From Xenorhabdus sp. BG5 (GTDB taxonomy: Bacteria > Pseudomonadota > Gammaproteobacteria > Enterobacterales > Enterobacteriaceae): 64,000 nucleotides of DNA. The stretch is from assembly GCF_015163665.1 (NCBI RefSeq), contig NZ_JADEUG010000016.1, forward strand, positions 19,603 through 83,602, given 5' to 3'. The notes under the pieces were generated by a model, which did not search any database, had not been told where the DNA came from, and saw nothing but the letters and a program-made list of their open reading frames with translations. A program made the position numbers and the translations under genes. Positions within the stretch are counted from its first letter, which is position 1, and each line of letters starts with the position of its first letter. This document shows positions 34,745 through 44,867 of the stretch, one piece after another.

Positions 34745-35287
34745 ATGAAACTAGGAAGAAACTTTGTTCAAAGTGGTTACAGAGGGTATGCTGAAAATAA
34801 CAAAGCACTTTTATTACCTGAACCTATAAATTATGACGTATTAAGATTTGCTGAGAAAAAATCGATGAATATAACATTGGAAAAAAGCGTTGAAAATCTG
34901 GAATCAGACGTTGCTCAAATCAAAATGGATGTTACTGTTATAAAATCAAACTATGCAACAAAAACGGATATTGAAATGGTTAGTTCACTGATTTACAAGG
35001 AGATATCATCTGTGCGTAGTGATATGTCGTCGCTGAGAGGTGAAATAGCTTCTATAAGTAATGACGTATCAACCTTGCAGAAGGATATGATAGCTGTACG
35101 TGGTGAGATATCTTCTATACGAGGTGATATCTCATCTATACGAGGTGATATCTCATCTATACATCAGAGAATATCAACTTTAAATGAGGAGCTATCCAAC
35201 AAAATAGTTGCTCAAACCAAATGGATGGTCACAATGATGTTTGGTTTTTCTGGTGTCATTATTGCAACAATGAGGTTTATGATTTGA
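34745..35287 (+). CDS. Coiled-coil protein with a C-terminal membrane anchor
   Basis: 180 residues from an ATG preceded by CAGGAGAT. Residues 40-155 are heptad-rich coiled coil with a recurring unit like ISSIRGD ([21 protein letters not shown] twice). Residues 158-178 ([19 protein letters not shown]) form a transmembrane tail. Comparable architectures occur in DUF1640/Bdr-like and XhlA-like proteins, but no confident family match can be made. It is AT-rich and not part of the conserved gene order, so probably acquired. Its stop codon overlaps the start of the GNAT gene. Confidence 0.65.
   Translation: MKLGRNFVQSGYRGYAENNKALLLPEPINYDVLRFAEKKSMNITLEKSVENLESDVAQIKMDVTVIKSNYATKTDIEMVSSLIYKEISSVRSDMSSLRGEIASISNDVSTLQKDMIAVRGEISSIRGDISSIRGDISSIHQRISTLNEELSNKIVAQTKWMVTMMFGFSGVIIATMRFMI
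35099..35161 (+). repeat. 21-bp tandem repeat within the coiled-coil gene
   Basis: Two exact 21-bp units, each starting CGAGGTGATATCTC, lie at 35120-35140 and 35141-35161. A diverged third unit is at 35099-35119. Each encodes one 7-residue heptad, so unit number can change without breaking the frame. Confidence 0.85.
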
Positions 35288-35826
35288 ACACAATGCCTTC
35301 TATTCGCTTAACACAAAAATCAGATGTCAGCCGATTACCCGCAATAGAACGTTCTGCTGCGAATTTGTTTAGGTTTATACCTGAGTTGGCTTGGATAGCC
35401 GATGGTCATGTGCAAACAGAGCAGCAACATTTGGACTATATTGTGCAAGGCAATAGCTGGGTTGCCCTTAATGAAGATGCTCTGCCTGTTGGTTTTATTT
35501 TAGCTAAGCCGTTAGATGATGGGTTACATATTATGGAGCTTTCAGTGCATGAAAATTGGCAGAGAAAAGGTATTGGAAAGGCATTGATTGAAAAAGTCAT
35601 GCAGGTTGCTGAACAGCGCCATCTTAACGCTGTGACATTGACAACTTTTCGTTATGTTAACTGGAATGCACCTTTCTACCATAAATTGGGGTTTGAGATC
35701 TTAGAGTTACAGCAACTTTCTGAGTCATTACAGCAAATACGGCAAAGTGAAATCGATTATGGATTTGTTGAAGAACAACGTTGTGCAATGAAACGTTTGC
35801 TTACTGTGACCACTATACCTAAGTAA
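35284..35826 (+). CDS. GNAT-family N-acetyltransferase
   Basis: 180 residues from the TTG at 35284, which overlaps the upstream stop codon (TTGA) and has GAGG 8 nt upstream; an ATG three codons later (35293) is the alternative. The acetyl-CoA pyrophosphate loop is [20 protein letters not shown] (about residues 95-115), followed by [20 protein letters not shown], the usual fourth GNAT motif. The substrate is not known. The coupled upstream membrane coiled-coil gene is its only operon partner, so the two may be functionally linked. Confidence 0.85.
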   Translation: MNTMPSIRLTQKSDVSRLPAIERSAANLFRFIPELAWIADGHVQTEQQHLDYIVQGNSWVALNEDALPVGFILAKPLDDGLHIMELSVHENWQRKGIGKALIEKVMQVAEQRHLNAVTLTTFRYVNWNAPFYHKLGFEILELQQLSESLQQIRQSEIDYGFVEEQRCAMKRLLTVTTIPK

Positions 35827-35879
35827 CTTACTGAATTTGAAAATGATATCGATTTGGGGAATAAAAATCTTGGGGTTTA

Positions 35880-35908
35880 CACCAGACATATTTTTCCCAT
35901 GTCTGGTG
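35880..35908. terminator. Bidirectional terminator between GNAT gene and mnmC
   Basis: CACCAGACAT pairs with ATGTCTGGTG around a 9-nt T-rich loop. It separates convergent genes. T-runs are weak on both sides. Confidence 0.6.
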
Positions 35909-35924
35909 CACAACATAAACTACT

Positions 35925-37973
35925 TTAAGGTTTTTCTGTTCTTACCGCTTTGCCACGTAATAGCTTTCTAACCCAAAAGCGATTTGGGTGTAAAGCCGCT
36001 AATGTTTCGTCATCAAGTGGGGGAGGTTCCCCGAAAATTTGGCTAGCCAATAATTCTGCGCTTAAAGGAGCAGAACATAATCCACGTGAACCTAACACAC
36101 CAAGAACAAATAAATCTGGATAACAAGGAGATTCTTCAATCATCTTATTCGTGTTTATTTGCAGAGATAAATTTGCATATTTATCCATAAGCTCACTGAA
36201 AACAGGAACATTCCCGACCATTGGCATATGATCCCGGATGACACATCGAATACCTTGGCGAGACTTTTCTTCTGAAATGTCAACTTCCTGTGGCCAATCA
36301 ACATCCGGGAAACATTTTAATAAACGGTCCCGGTTTTCTTGTTGTTCGATAGAAGAGTACCGTGTATCCAACTGATTGCGTTGATAACTGGCACCGATGC
36401 AGTGATATTGGTTATTAGGATTAACGGGAGTCATGTAGCCATCGTAACACAGTACGCTTTTCAATTGGCTTAGGCTATCTGTAGTTGGAATATGGCTAAC
36501 CTGACCGCGAACAGCGGTTACAGGGAGTTTTTTAGTCTGTTCAAATTGTGGCAGACAGTGGCCATTGGCAATAATGACAATTTTGTGATCCTTGCATTGC
36601 AGGTTTTCCTTATGTTCAAACTGCAATTGCCAGCCGTTTTCACTTTGAATAAGCTGAGTTACTTTATGATTAAAATAAACCAGCATTCCGCGTTGTTCAG
36701 CCAGTTTAATTACTGCTTGAGTCAGTTGTGCGGGGTATAACCATCCTCCTTGTGGATAGTGAATGCCATCATAATTCACATCTACTCCACTGACATGGCT
36801 TAATTGGTTGCGGTTCATACCAAGCGCAATGTCTTCTGGCCATGCTGTCCGTAGCATTTTGCTGATTTTATTTGCGCTTTTTTCATCATAAGCTAATTGG
36901 CTGACACCACACCATTGATGGTCAAACGATACATTTTCGTCAATTAATTGATCGTACTGACGGCGGGCAAAAGTAAATGCTGATGTAAAGAAGCGTTCTA
37001 ATGGATCGTCATTGCCATTCAATAGGGGATAAAGAGCCCCTTGTTGATTGCCGGATGCATTTTGGGCAGGTTGGGCATCCTGGCAATATAGCGTGACTTT
37101 GGCGCCACGGCGCAATAGGGCAAGTGCGGTCAGTGCACTGGCAATACCGCCACCGATGATGGCAATGTCATCGGTACAGGTAGCGGTTTTGCGAGAAAAC
37201 CAGGGTGCATAAGGTAAGTGAAGCTGGCCACTTGATGGAGATAAGGTGCCAGTTAGCATCTCTCTTTTACGCCCAAAGCCTTTAACCTTAGTGACATTAA
37301 AGCCTGCTGCCTGCAATCCTCGGCGGACTGTTCCGGCAGAGGTAAAGGTCGCAAAAGTCCCTTCAGGACGACAAAATTTTGCCATTGCAGCGAACAGCTG
37401 TTCACTCCACATTTGTGGATTTTTTGCTGGTGCAAAACCATCTAAAAACCAGGCATCAATTTTCCCTGTCAGGCTTGAACTTATTTTCGGTAATAGATCA
37501 TTTACATCGCCAAACCAAAGATCCAGGGTAATAGCGCCATTATCCAGAATTAATCTATGGCAGCCCGCCAGTGGTAAGGGCCATTGTTGGTATAATTGCG
37601 CAGAAAACGCCTTAAGTTCTGGCCAACGTTGGTGTGCTGTTTTCAGGTCAGATGGTTTTAATGGGTATTTTTCAAAACTGATATAATGTAGCCGTTTTAA
37701 TGCAGCTTCAGGATATTGTTGTCTAAAATGAGAGAAAGATTGACAAAGTGTCAGGAAATTCAATCCAGTACCGAATCCAGTTTCTGCAATAACACACTCT
37801 GGGCAGGAATGCGTATTAAAACGTTGAGGAAAATGATTGCCTTTCAAAAATACATATAATGTTTCTTCCAAGCCATCTTGATTTGAAAAATAAACATCAT
37901 CAAACTGCTCTGAAATGGGGGTGCCCTGCTCATTCCAGCTTAGGGTTGCGTTGCTGATAGCACTGCTTTTCAC
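35925..37973 (-). CDS. mnmC: Bifunctional tRNA U34 modification enzyme MnmC
   Basis: 682 residues. The N-terminal methyltransferase half (MnmC2) has [37 protein letters not shown] and [20 protein letters not shown]. The C-terminal FAD oxidoreductase half (MnmC1) begins near residue 270 with [20 protein letters not shown]. It converts cmnm5(s2)U34 to mnm5(s2)U34 in tRNA. The start codon is GTG with only a weak upstream site (CAGGCA). It diverges from fabB, as in E. coli. Confidence 0.95.
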   Translation of the reverse strand: MKSSAISNATLSWNEQGTPISEQFDDVYFSNQDGLEETLYVFLKGNHFPQRFNTHSCPECVIAETGFGTGLNFLTLCQSFSHFRQQYPEAALKRLHYISFEKYPLKPSDLKTAHQRWPELKAFSAQLYQQWPLPLAGCHRLILDNGAITLDLWFGDVNDLLPKISSSLTGKIDAWFLDGFAPAKNPQMWSEQLFAAMAKFCRPEGTFATFTSAGTVRRGLQAAGFNVTKVKGFGRKREMLTGTLSPSSGQLHLPYAPWFSRKTATCTDDIAIIGGGIASALTALALLRRGAKVTLYCQDAQPAQNASGNQQGALYPLLNGNDDPLERFFTSAFTFARRQYDQLIDENVSFDHQWCGVSQLAYDEKSANKISKMLRTAWPEDIALGMNRNQLSHVSGVDVNYDGIHYPQGGWLYPAQLTQAVIKLAEQRGMLVYFNHKVTQLIQSENGWQLQFEHKENLQCKDHKIVIIANGHCLPQFEQTKKLPVTAVRGQVSHIPTTDSLSQLKSVLCYDGYMTPVNPNNQYHCIGASYQRNQLDTRYSSIEQQENRDRLLKCFPDVDWPQEVDISEEKSRQGIRCVIRDHMPMVGNVPVFSELMDKYANLSLQINTNKMIEESPCYPDLFVLGVLGSRGLCSAPLSAELLASQIFGEPPPLDDETLAALHPNRFWVRKLLRGKAVRTEKP

Positions 37974-38177
37974 AATAATGCCTGTACTGTTGATAACAAT
38001 AATAGGTGGATTTTAACGGTCTTCGTTTAGTTGCACCACCCATGGCAAAGCTTCAAAGTTGAGTCAAGATCAATTTTTCCTTGAATTTTTAACCTGATCG
38101 GACTTGTTCAGCTTACAAGTGTAAGCTAAAGTGCAGGTGAATAAATCCCGCAGGTAAACATATTGATGAGGTAAGTA

Positions 38178-39392
38178 ATGAAACGTGCAGTGATCACCGG
38201 TCTGGGTATTGTTTCTAGTATTGGTAATAACCAGAAAGAGGTGCTGGAATCTCTGAAAGAGGGCCGTTCCGGGATAACTTTCTCAGAAAAATTTAAAGAA
38301 ATGGGCATGCGCAGCCATGTTTGGGGGAATGTAAAACTGGATACTTCTGGTTTGATTGACCGCAAAACTCTACGTTTCATGAGTGACGCATCGATTTATG
38401 CTTATCTGGCAATGGATGAGGCAATTAAAGATTCCGGCCTGTCCGATGAACAAGTTTCTAACCTGCGTACTGGATTGGTTGTCGGTTCAGGAGGTGGCTC
38501 TCCCTATAACCAAGTCGCTGGTTCAGATGGCATGCGTGCCCGTGGGTTGCGTGGCGTTGGGCCTTATATGGTCACACGGGCAATGGCTTCTGGCGTGTCA
38601 GCATGTTTGGCAACACCGTTTAAGATCAAGGGCGTCAACTACTCCATCAGTTCTGCCTGTTCAACCTCTGCACATTGCATCGGTCATGCCGTTGAATTAA
38701 TCCAACTCGGTAAACAAGATATTATTTTTGCCGGTGGTGGTGAAGAATTAAGCTGGGAAATGGCTTGTGAGTTTGATGCAATGGGAGCACTTTCCACTAA
38801 ATATAATGAAACACCAGAACAAGCTTCCCGTACCTATGATCAAAACCGTGATGGTTTCGTGATCGCGGGTGGTGGCGGTATTGTCGTTGTTGAAGAATTA
38901 GAACACGCATTAGCCCGTGGTGCGCATATTTATGCTGAAATTATCGGTTATGGGGCAAATTCAGATGGTGCAGATATGGTCGCGCCTTCTGGAGAAGGCG
39001 CTGTGCGTTGTATGAAAATGGCATTAGACGGTATTGAAGGTGGAATCGATTACATCAATACCCACGGAACTTCGACACCAGTTGGCGATTTGAAAGAACT
39101 GGAAGCCATTAGAGAAGTTTTTGGTGACAACACACCTGCCATTTCCGCGACTAAAGCGATGACAGGACATTCATTGGGTGCAGCGGGTGCCCATGAAGCG
39201 ATTTATAGTTTGTTGATGTTAGAGCATGGCATTATTGCACCAAGCATTAATATTGAAGACCTGGATGAAAAAGCACAGGGCATGGATATTGTTACTGAAC
39301 CTACCGAACGCGAGCTAAGGACAGTGATGTCCAATAGCTTCGGGTTCGGTGGTACAAATGCATCCCTGGTGATGCGCAAGTATTCAAACTAA
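38178..39392 (+). CDS. fabB: 3-oxoacyl-ACP synthase I FabB
   Basis: 404 residues, the normal length. The catalytic Cys is in [20 protein letters not shown] (about residue 163), with the His residues in [15 protein letters not shown] and [14 protein letters not shown]. It extends acyl-ACP and is needed for unsaturated fatty acids. GAGGTAAGTA precedes the ATG. The promoter should be in the 38000-38170 interval between mnmC and fabB. Confidence 0.96.
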   Translation: MKRAVITGLGIVSSIGNNQKEVLESLKEGRSGITFSEKFKEMGMRSHVWGNVKLDTSGLIDRKTLRFMSDASIYAYLAMDEAIKDSGLSDEQVSNLRTGLVVGSGGGSPYNQVAGSDGMRARGLRGVGPYMVTRAMASGVSACLATPFKIKGVNYSISSACSTSAHCIGHAVELIQLGKQDIIFAGGGEELSWEMACEFDAMGALSTKYNETPEQASRTYDQNRDGFVIAGGGGIVVVEELEHALARGAHIYAEIIGYGANSDGADMVAPSGEGAVRCMKMALDGIEGGIDYINTHGTSTPVGDLKELEAIREVFGDNTPAISATKAMTGHSLGAAGAHEAIYSLLMLEHGIIAPSINIEDLDEKAQGMDIVTEPTERELRTVMSNSFGFGGTNASLVMRKYSN

Positions 39393-39414
39393 TTTTTTAA
39401 GTAATAAAAAACTT

Positions 39415-39488
39415 ATATACGCGTTACCTTTCAAATTGCTCACTATAAGACAACATAACTCATTGTTTCTTGAAGTGAGATGGGTATA
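39415..39488. repeat. Dispersed palindromic repeat, copy 4 (degenerate)
   Basis: TATATACGCGTTACCTTTCAA at the left resembles the inverted right end of the other copies, and CTTGAAGTGAGATGGGTATA at the right differs from CTTGAAGTTAGATTGGTATA at two positions. The middle is not conserved. Lies between convergent fabB and tctA. Confidence 0.55.
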
Positions 39489-39524
39489 GCCAATCCATTG
39501 ATTATGTGGATTGGCTATTTTTAT
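39486..39524. terminator. Bidirectional terminator between fabB and tctA
   Basis: ATAGCCAATCCA (39486-39497) pairs with TGGATTGGCTAT (39507-39518), with T-run TTTTTATT following. Confidence 0.88.
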
Positions 39525-41032
39525 TAAGGCGCCGTGATTTTATTGCGGCGTTTATTAATGATGCGCAGAATGGGCGGAATAACAATGACTAATACCGCCA
39601 GAATCAGCAAAACTTGTGTGATAGTACTACTCCATAAGATCTCAAAATCTCCATTGCTGATTGAGAGTGCCCGTCGTAGGTTTTGTTCCAGCATTTCGCC
39701 TAAGACGAAACCTAAAATCAGTGGTGACATTGGGAAATTCATTTTTCGCAGTATATAGCCGAAAACGCCTAATCCGACCATTAACATCAAATCAAAAGTG
39801 GTGCTGTGGATGGCATATACGCCCACTGCGGAAACGATAGCTATTGCAGGAACCAAAAACCACATTGGGATACTGAGCATACGGGTAAATAACCCAATCA
39901 TCGGGATGTTCATGATCAGTAATAAAATATTAGCGATCAACAAAGCAGCAATAAGCCCCCAGACGATATCAGGCTGTTCGGTGAACATGGTAGGGCCAGG
40001 GGTGATGTTGTAGAGTGTCAAAGCACCCAGCATCACAGCGGTTGTACCTGAGCCGGGTACACCGAGAGTCAGCATAGGGATAAATGAACCACAGGCTGAT
40101 GCGTTATTCGCAGCCTCTGGTGCAGCGACACCGCGGATATCACCTTTACCAAATGAATCACTGTTACCGCTGATCCGCTTTTCTGTCATGTAGGTTATTG
40201 CACTGGCGATTGTCGCCCCTGCACCAGGTAATATTCCCACAAAAAAGCCAATGACTGAGGAGCGTAAGGTTGGTCCTACACACGTTGCCGCTTCTTTCCG
40301 ATTGAAAAGCAGGCGCCCTGTTTGGCTAATGACTTTTTGCCCCGCAGAAGTACTCTCCAGCATCAATAAAATTTCACTGACTGAAAACAGCCCAATAACG
40401 ACAACTATGAATTGAATACCATCGGAGAGATGCACGTTATTAAAAGTGAAACGATAAACGCCGGTGTTGGCATCCACGCCCACGGTTGCCAAGGCCAAAC
40501 CGATTAAGGCGGCAAGGAGTGATTTTATGGGATTTTGGCTCATCATGCTGCCGAGACAAGCAATAGCAAATACCATGAGTGCAAAGTATTCAGCCGGTCC
40601 GAAAGCTAAAGACCACTGTGCCAAAAGTGGAGCAAATAAAATGATACCCATGATAGCCAAGAGTGAGCCACAAAACGAACTAACGGCAGAGATAGAGAGT
40701 GCAACGCCCGCTCGCCCCTGTTTTGCCATCGGGTAGCCATCAAGCGTTGTCATAATGGCAGCGGCATCTCCCGGTACATTCAGTAAGATTGAAGAGATAC
40801 GGCCGCCATATTCACAACCAATGTAGACAGTTGCCAATAAGATCAGGGCAGATTCAGCGGGTAATTTTAACGCAAAAGCCAATGGCAGCAGAATAGCCAC
40901 CCCATTTATAGGACCAAGACCGGGCAGTAACCCAACAACAGTACCGATAAAACAGCCTATCAATGCAATGACCAAGTTTTTGGGTACTAATGCGACTTCA
41001 AAACCATGGCTCAGATAAATCCAAGTATCCAT
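39524..41032 (-). CDS. tctA: Tripartite tricarboxylate transporter large permease TctA
   Basis: 502 residues, about 11-12 transmembrane helices. Conserved blocks LIGCFIGTVVGLLPGLGPIN, GGRISSILLNVPGDAAAIMT and GFFVGILPGAGATIASAITY are the family's repeated Gly-Pro motifs. It is the main membrane channel of a TTT importer for citrate or related tricarboxylates, using the binding protein TctC. The operon order is tctC-tctB-tctA, reading leftward, and the regulator pair tctDE diverges. Confidence 0.93.
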   Translation of the reverse strand: MDTWIYLSHGFEVALVPKNLVIALIGCFIGTVVGLLPGLGPINGVAILLPLAFALKLPAESALILLATVYIGCEYGGRISSILLNVPGDAAAIMTTLDGYPMAKQGRAGVALSISAVSSFCGSLLAIMGIILFAPLLAQWSLAFGPAEYFALMVFAIACLGSMMSQNPIKSLLAALIGLALATVGVDANTGVYRFTFNNVHLSDGIQFIVVVIGLFSVSEILLMLESTSAGQKVISQTGRLLFNRKEAATCVGPTLRSSVIGFFVGILPGAGATIASAITYMTEKRISGNSDSFGKGDIRGVAAPEAANNASACGSFIPMLTLGVPGSGTTAVMLGALTLYNITPGPTMFTEQPDIVWGLIAALLIANILLLIMNIPMIGLFTRMLSIPMWFLVPAIAIVSAVGVYAIHSTTFDLMLMVGLGVFGYILRKMNFPMSPLILGFVLGEMLEQNLRRALSISNGDFEILWSSTITQVLLILAVLVIVIPPILRIINKRRNKITAP

Positions 41033-41042
41033 TGTTGTCTCC

Positions 41043-41474
41043 TTAGCTGAGCCAACTGCCGACGGGCAGAGTGACTTCTAACAGACGATCAAAAGCAAAA
41101 AAGAGTGAACTACCGAGAACTAAACCGGAAATAGTTGCAGCAAGGAGTGTGGCGTTAAAGAGTCGTGCCACACAGATAGTCAATAACGTGGTTGCGAGTG
41201 GAAAACCCAACCACTCAAATGACCATGCATAAATGGTTAGTGTGGCAATCAATAAAACTAAGCGACGTAACACGTGTGGTGCTGGCCAGTAAACGGGATC
41301 CGGTTTTTTAAACAGCAACAGTAAAGCACAAAGTGCCATTAATGAAAGAATAGCCATTGGAAATGGGCGAGGACCCAGAGGTTCATAGCTATATTCACTA
41401 TGGATACCCCATCCGATGACCAGTCCTATTCCACATAGCACCAGCCATACAGTAGCAAAGATACGATCGCTCAT
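41043..41474 (-). CDS. tctB: Tripartite tricarboxylate transporter small permease TctB
   Basis: 143 residues with four predicted transmembrane helices, including LVLCGIGLVIGWGIHSEYSY at the start and EPLGPRPFPMAILSLMALCA in the second block. It partners TctA. Ten nucleotides separate it from tctA and 13 from tctC, so the three are one operon. Poorly conserved family; context decides the call. Confidence 0.88.
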   Translation of the reverse strand: MSDRIFATVWLVLCGIGLVIGWGIHSEYSYEPLGPRPFPMAILSLMALCALLLLFKKPDPVYWPAPHVLRRLVLLIATLTIYAWSFEWLGFPLATTLLTICVARLFNATLLAATISGLVLGSSLFFAFDRLLEVTLPVGSWLS

Positions 41475-41487
41475 GATGCTATCCCTG

Positions 41488-42462
41488 TTATTTTGCTAAA
41501 CCAAAGGATTTGGCCATTTCATGGTATTGAATAACTTGTTTTTTCACATAGTCATCCAGCTCTTTGCCAGTCATATTGAATTCAAATAATCCGCGTAGTT
41601 CACGTTGTTTTTTGAATTCATCAGATTGTTGGAGTTTTTTAAAGGTATCTATCCACCATTGATATTGTTCATCAGAGACTTTGGGTCCCATGTAAAAACC
41701 ACGAATAATTGGCCAAACCAGGTCGTAACCCTGTTCTTTTGCTGTTGGAATTTTTGCCAGATCGCCGTCTAAGCGTTTATCGGCATAAACAGCAAGTATG
41801 CGAATTTTATCGCCATTGAGATAAGGTAAGGTTTCACTTAAATCACCGGATACGACTTGGATATGATTACCCAACAGGGCGGTGATAGGTTCACCACCAC
41901 CTTCAAACGCGACATAGCGCATTTTGCGGGGATCGACACCAACCTCTTTTGCCAGTAATGCGGTTTTCATCCAGTCTTGACTACCGATGGAAGCCCCTGC
42001 ACCAAACACAATACTATCGGGCGCTTTTTTAAACGCCTCCATCAAATCTGTCAGCGTTTTGTAGGGAGAATCCTTGCGCACCGCAATCATGCCATAATCT
42101 GTACCGACACTGGCGAGCCAGCGTACATCATTGACGTTGTAGCGACCAAATTTGCCTTGAGCAAGATTCAATAAGGAACCGCCGGAAAAGGCGACGACAG
42201 TACCGGGTTCCGCGGGTCGTTGGGCAATAATGGCATTATAGGCAACTGCACCGACCCCGCCGGGCATAAATGTCACCCGCATGGGAGAATCGATAGTTTT
42301 AGTTTCTAATAGTGAAATTTGGATAAGTTTGCAGGTTAAATCAAAGCCTCCACCGGGTTTGGCGGGTGCAATACATTCGGTTCTATTGGGAGCAGAAGTT
42401 GCAAAAGCGCAGGAGCAAATAAACAGGCTTGCAGCGGTTAATAATGTTTTAAAAGTTCTCAT
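41488..42462 (-). CDS. tctC: Tricarboxylate-binding protein TctC
   Basis: 324 residues. Signal peptide ends SCAFA (about residue 21), so it is periplasmic. ECIAPAKPGGGFDLTCKLIQ, VAFSGGSLLNLAQGKFGRYN and VFGAGASIGSQDWMKTALLA are characteristic of TctC/BugT-type binding proteins. It captures tricarboxylates and hands them to TctAB. AGGAATAAAA precedes the ATG. Expression is probably driven by TctD from the divergent region. Confidence 0.93.
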   Translation of the reverse strand: MRTFKTLLTAASLFICSCAFATSAPNRTECIAPAKPGGGFDLTCKLIQISLLETKTIDSPMRVTFMPGGVGAVAYNAIIAQRPAEPGTVVAFSGGSLLNLAQGKFGRYNVNDVRWLASVGTDYGMIAVRKDSPYKTLTDLMEAFKKAPDSIVFGAGASIGSQDWMKTALLAKEVGVDPRKMRYVAFEGGGEPITALLGNHIQVVSGDLSETLPYLNGDKIRILAVYADKRLDGDLAKIPTAKEQGYDLVWPIIRGFYMGPKVSDEQYQWWIDTFKKLQQSDEFKKQRELRGLFEFNMTGKELDDYVKKQVIQYHEMAKSFGLAK

Positions 42463-42747
42463 TTTTATTCCTCACATAGCACCAGTAAAGGGTATAAATG
42501 GTAAATTTCTGGCGCCTGTTTATTTATAAAAACGAAACCTTTCAATTACCTTTCATTAACAATAAAAGTTGTCTGGATGTGACCTCAATCGCTTAATTTG
42601 CGTAGTGTTTTACATAATTGTGTTAATTTGTTGTTTGATTTTATGTTTTTTTGTTAACTCCTAAGCAATTGCTCAATCTTAATATTGCAATTATGTGATA
42701 TCTCCGCTTTATTTCTCTGGTTAATTTTTAACAATAGGTATTATTCA
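42463..42747. promoter_or_regulatory. Divergent tctC-tctD control region
   Basis: AT-rich non-coding DNA with a 10-bp palindrome AGCAATTGCT at 42664-42673 and a related TTGCAATTA about 20 bp on. These are candidates for TctD binding. No gene fits here. I could not place -35/-10 boxes confidently. Confidence 0.4.
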
Positions 42748-43416
42748 ATGCGGCTCTTATTAGTTGAAGATCACCCAGAATTATCACATTGGTTACAGAA
42801 GGCATTGAATAATGCTGGGTTTGTGGTTGATCTGGCGGAAGATGGTATCGTGGCAGATCAGCTTTTGCAGACTGAAAATTATGCGTTGTTGATTCTGGAT
42901 GTGGCTTTACCTAGGTTGGATGGTTTGTCTCTGTTATCGCGGTTGCGTAAGCGTGGTCAAAACTTACCCGTGTTGTTATTGACTGCTAAAACAGAAGTTA
43001 CGGATCGTGTGAAAGGGTTGAATTCCGGTGCCGATGATTATTTAACCAAGCCTTTTGATTTTCAAGAACTGGAAGCCCGTATTCGTGCGTTGTTGCGTCG
43101 TAGTTCAGCTATACCCCAAGAGGTACAGAAATTTGGTTCATTGACTTATGAAGGTGAAGGGTATTTTGTGCTGAACAATGTACCATTGGCACTGACTCCC
43201 AGAGAATTGTCTGTGTTAGCAACACTATTTCATCGTCGAGGGCGTCCGGTTTCTAAACAGCAGCTGTTTGAGCAGGTGTTTTCCCTATCAGATGAAGCCA
43301 ATCCACAAAGCATAGAACTGTATGTTCATCGGTTACGAAAAAAATTATTCAACAGTGATGTAGAGATCAAGACATTGCGTGGGTTGGGATATCGGTTGGA
43401 GCGGTTGACACAATGA
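42748..43416 (+). CDS. tctD: Response regulator TctD
   Basis: 222 residues from the ATG at 42748. Receiver domain MRLLLVEDHPELSHWLQKAL with phospho-acceptor Asp in LLILDVALPRLDGLSLLSRL (about residue 51) and the conserved Lys in DYLTKPFDFQELEARIRALL. The C-terminal OmpR-type winged helix includes LTPRELSVLATLFHRRGRPV and IELYVHRLRKKLF. It activates tctCBA in response to tricarboxylates. It overlaps tctE by 4 nt (ATGA). Confidence 0.94.
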   Translation: MRLLLVEDHPELSHWLQKALNNAGFVVDLAEDGIVADQLLQTENYALLILDVALPRLDGLSLLSRLRKRGQNLPVLLLTAKTEVTDRVKGLNSGADDYLTKPFDFQELEARIRALLRRSSAIPQEVQKFGSLTYEGEGYFVLNNVPLALTPRELSVLATLFHRRGRPVSKQQLFEQVFSLSDEANPQSIELYVHRLRKKLFNSDVEIKTLRGLGYRLERLTQ

Positions 43417-44867
43417 AATATCTGAAAATACCGCGATCGTTATTCCACCAATTATTGCTGTTCCTGGGCGTTCCTTTGCTGTTCCTGGGCGTTCCTTTGC
43501 TATTACTGGGCTGTGCTTCTGTTTATAGCCAGTATGCCAGCGTGAGAAATGCAGCAATGTTGGCTTATGACAGAACATTGCTTGCATCAGCAAGAACCGT
43601 TGCTGAACGCCTGACTGTTAGAGATCAAAGCTTGCTCGTTGATGTACCTTATGTTGTCTTGGACAGTTTCGAGCGCAATACGAATGATCGTCTGTACTAC
43701 CAGGTTATCTCACCGGAAGGCAAGACGATTTCCGGTTATGATGATCTTCCCCAAATACCGCAGAACGTCCAGCGTTCACCCTTATATACGGCATTGGCTT
43801 ATTTTTATGACGCGGAATATCAAGGGCAGCCTATACGTGTAGTAGGATTGTATCAACCCATCAATGAAGGTAACGTCATGGGGATGGCGTTGGTATTGGT
43901 GGCGGAAACGGTGACCTCCCGTCAAGATATGACTCACCAATTACTGCTGTCTTCGCTGGTTAATCAAGGGGCTGTCGTATTATTGGCATTATTCCTTGCT
44001 TACATCTTACTCAAACTCCTGCTTAAACCGCTGCGGAAGCTTTCAGGCATGATGAGCCTGCGTTCTGCTAATGATCTAACACCATTACCGAATATTTTAC
44101 CGTGGTCCGAGCTTGCTCCCTTACTGCAATCGCTTAACCGCTATATTGGACGGTTGGCATTAATGGTTGGACGCCAAGAACGATTCAGTGCAGATGCTTC
44201 TCATCAATTAAGAACGCCTTTAGCAGTATTGAAAACACAGGTTGCAGTAGCACGTGGCAACCAAGATCTGGAACAGAGGGATAGCATACTGACAGCAATT
44301 GATAAGAGTTTGGATAATATGATCGTGCTGACTGATCGCCTGCTGCAACTTTCACAACTTAGAGTGCATGAAAAAGAGGCAATACAAAATTATCAGCCGG
44401 TCAATATCGTGGCGCTGTTGCAACAAGTTTGCTTTTCCCGTTTACAGCAAGCAGAGAGCAAAAACATTGACTTAGGTTACGAAGGGGAAGAGTCTGCCTG
44501 GATCAGGGGAGATCCGCTATTGTTAGCAGAAATGTGCGCTAACTTGCTGGATAATGCCATCAAATATACCCCGCAAATGGGCGTGGTAACGGGGAGGGTG
44601 AGTATAATGCCAGATAAAAAACACGCTTGCCTTGAGATCGATGATTCAGGTCCGGGTATCGCTCAAGAAGATATTCACCAATCGCTAATGGCATTTAACC
44701 GTTTAGACAACGCTGCTGGGCTGGAGGGGGCGGGATTAGGACTGACTATTGTTAAAGAAATTTGCCAGTATCACAATGCCGCTCTCCAGCTTTTACCCAG
44801 TGAGGTGTTGGGTGGGTTATTAGTGAGAATTATAATCAGGCTTTCTGCGCGTGAGCGGGATACGTAA
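43413..44867 (+). CDS. tctE: Sensor histidine kinase TctE
   Basis: 484 residues. Two transmembrane helices (about 15-38 and 180-205) flank a periplasmic sensor. The phospho-acceptor His is in FSADASHQLRTPLAVLKTQV, and the ATPase domain has N-box LLDNAIKYTP, DDSGPGIAQED and GAGLGLTIVKEICQ. It phosphorylates TctD. Oddly, the first membrane helix contains a duplicated heptapeptide (LFLGVPL). The 3' end overlaps the convergent transporter gene by 48 bp. Confidence 0.93.
   Translation: MKYLKIPRSLFHQLLLFLGVPLLFLGVPLLLLGCASVYSQYASVRNAAMLAYDRTLLASARTVAERLTVRDQSLLVDVPYVVLDSFERNTNDRLYYQVISPEGKTISGYDDLPQIPQNVQRSPLYTALAYFYDAEYQGQPIRVVGLYQPINEGNVMGMALVLVAETVTSRQDMTHQLLLSSLVNQGAVVLLALFLAYILLKLLLKPLRKLSGMMSLRSANDLTPLPNILPWSELAPLLQSLNRYIGRLALMVGRQERFSADASHQLRTPLAVLKTQVAVARGNQDLEQRDSILTAIDKSLDNMIVLTDRLLQLSQLRVHEKEAIQNYQPVNIVALLQQVCFSRLQQAESKNIDLGYEGEESAWIRGDPLLLAEMCANLLDNAIKYTPQMGVVTGRVSIMPDKKHACLEIDDSGPGIAQEDIHQSLMAFNRLDNAAGLEGAGLGLTIVKEICQYHNAALQLLPSEVLGGLLVRIIIRLSARERDT
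43458..43499 (+). repeat. Exact 21-bp tandem duplication inside tctE
   Basis: The unit beginning CTGTTCCTGGGCGTTCCTTT occurs at 43458-43478 and again at 43479-43499. It adds seven residues to the first membrane helix without shifting the frame. Confidence 0.95.

Noticed and set aside
35099..35161. CRISPR-like direct repeat
   Set aside because: The units are adjacent without spacers and lie in frame within a coiled-coil gene, so they are a coding tandem repeat.
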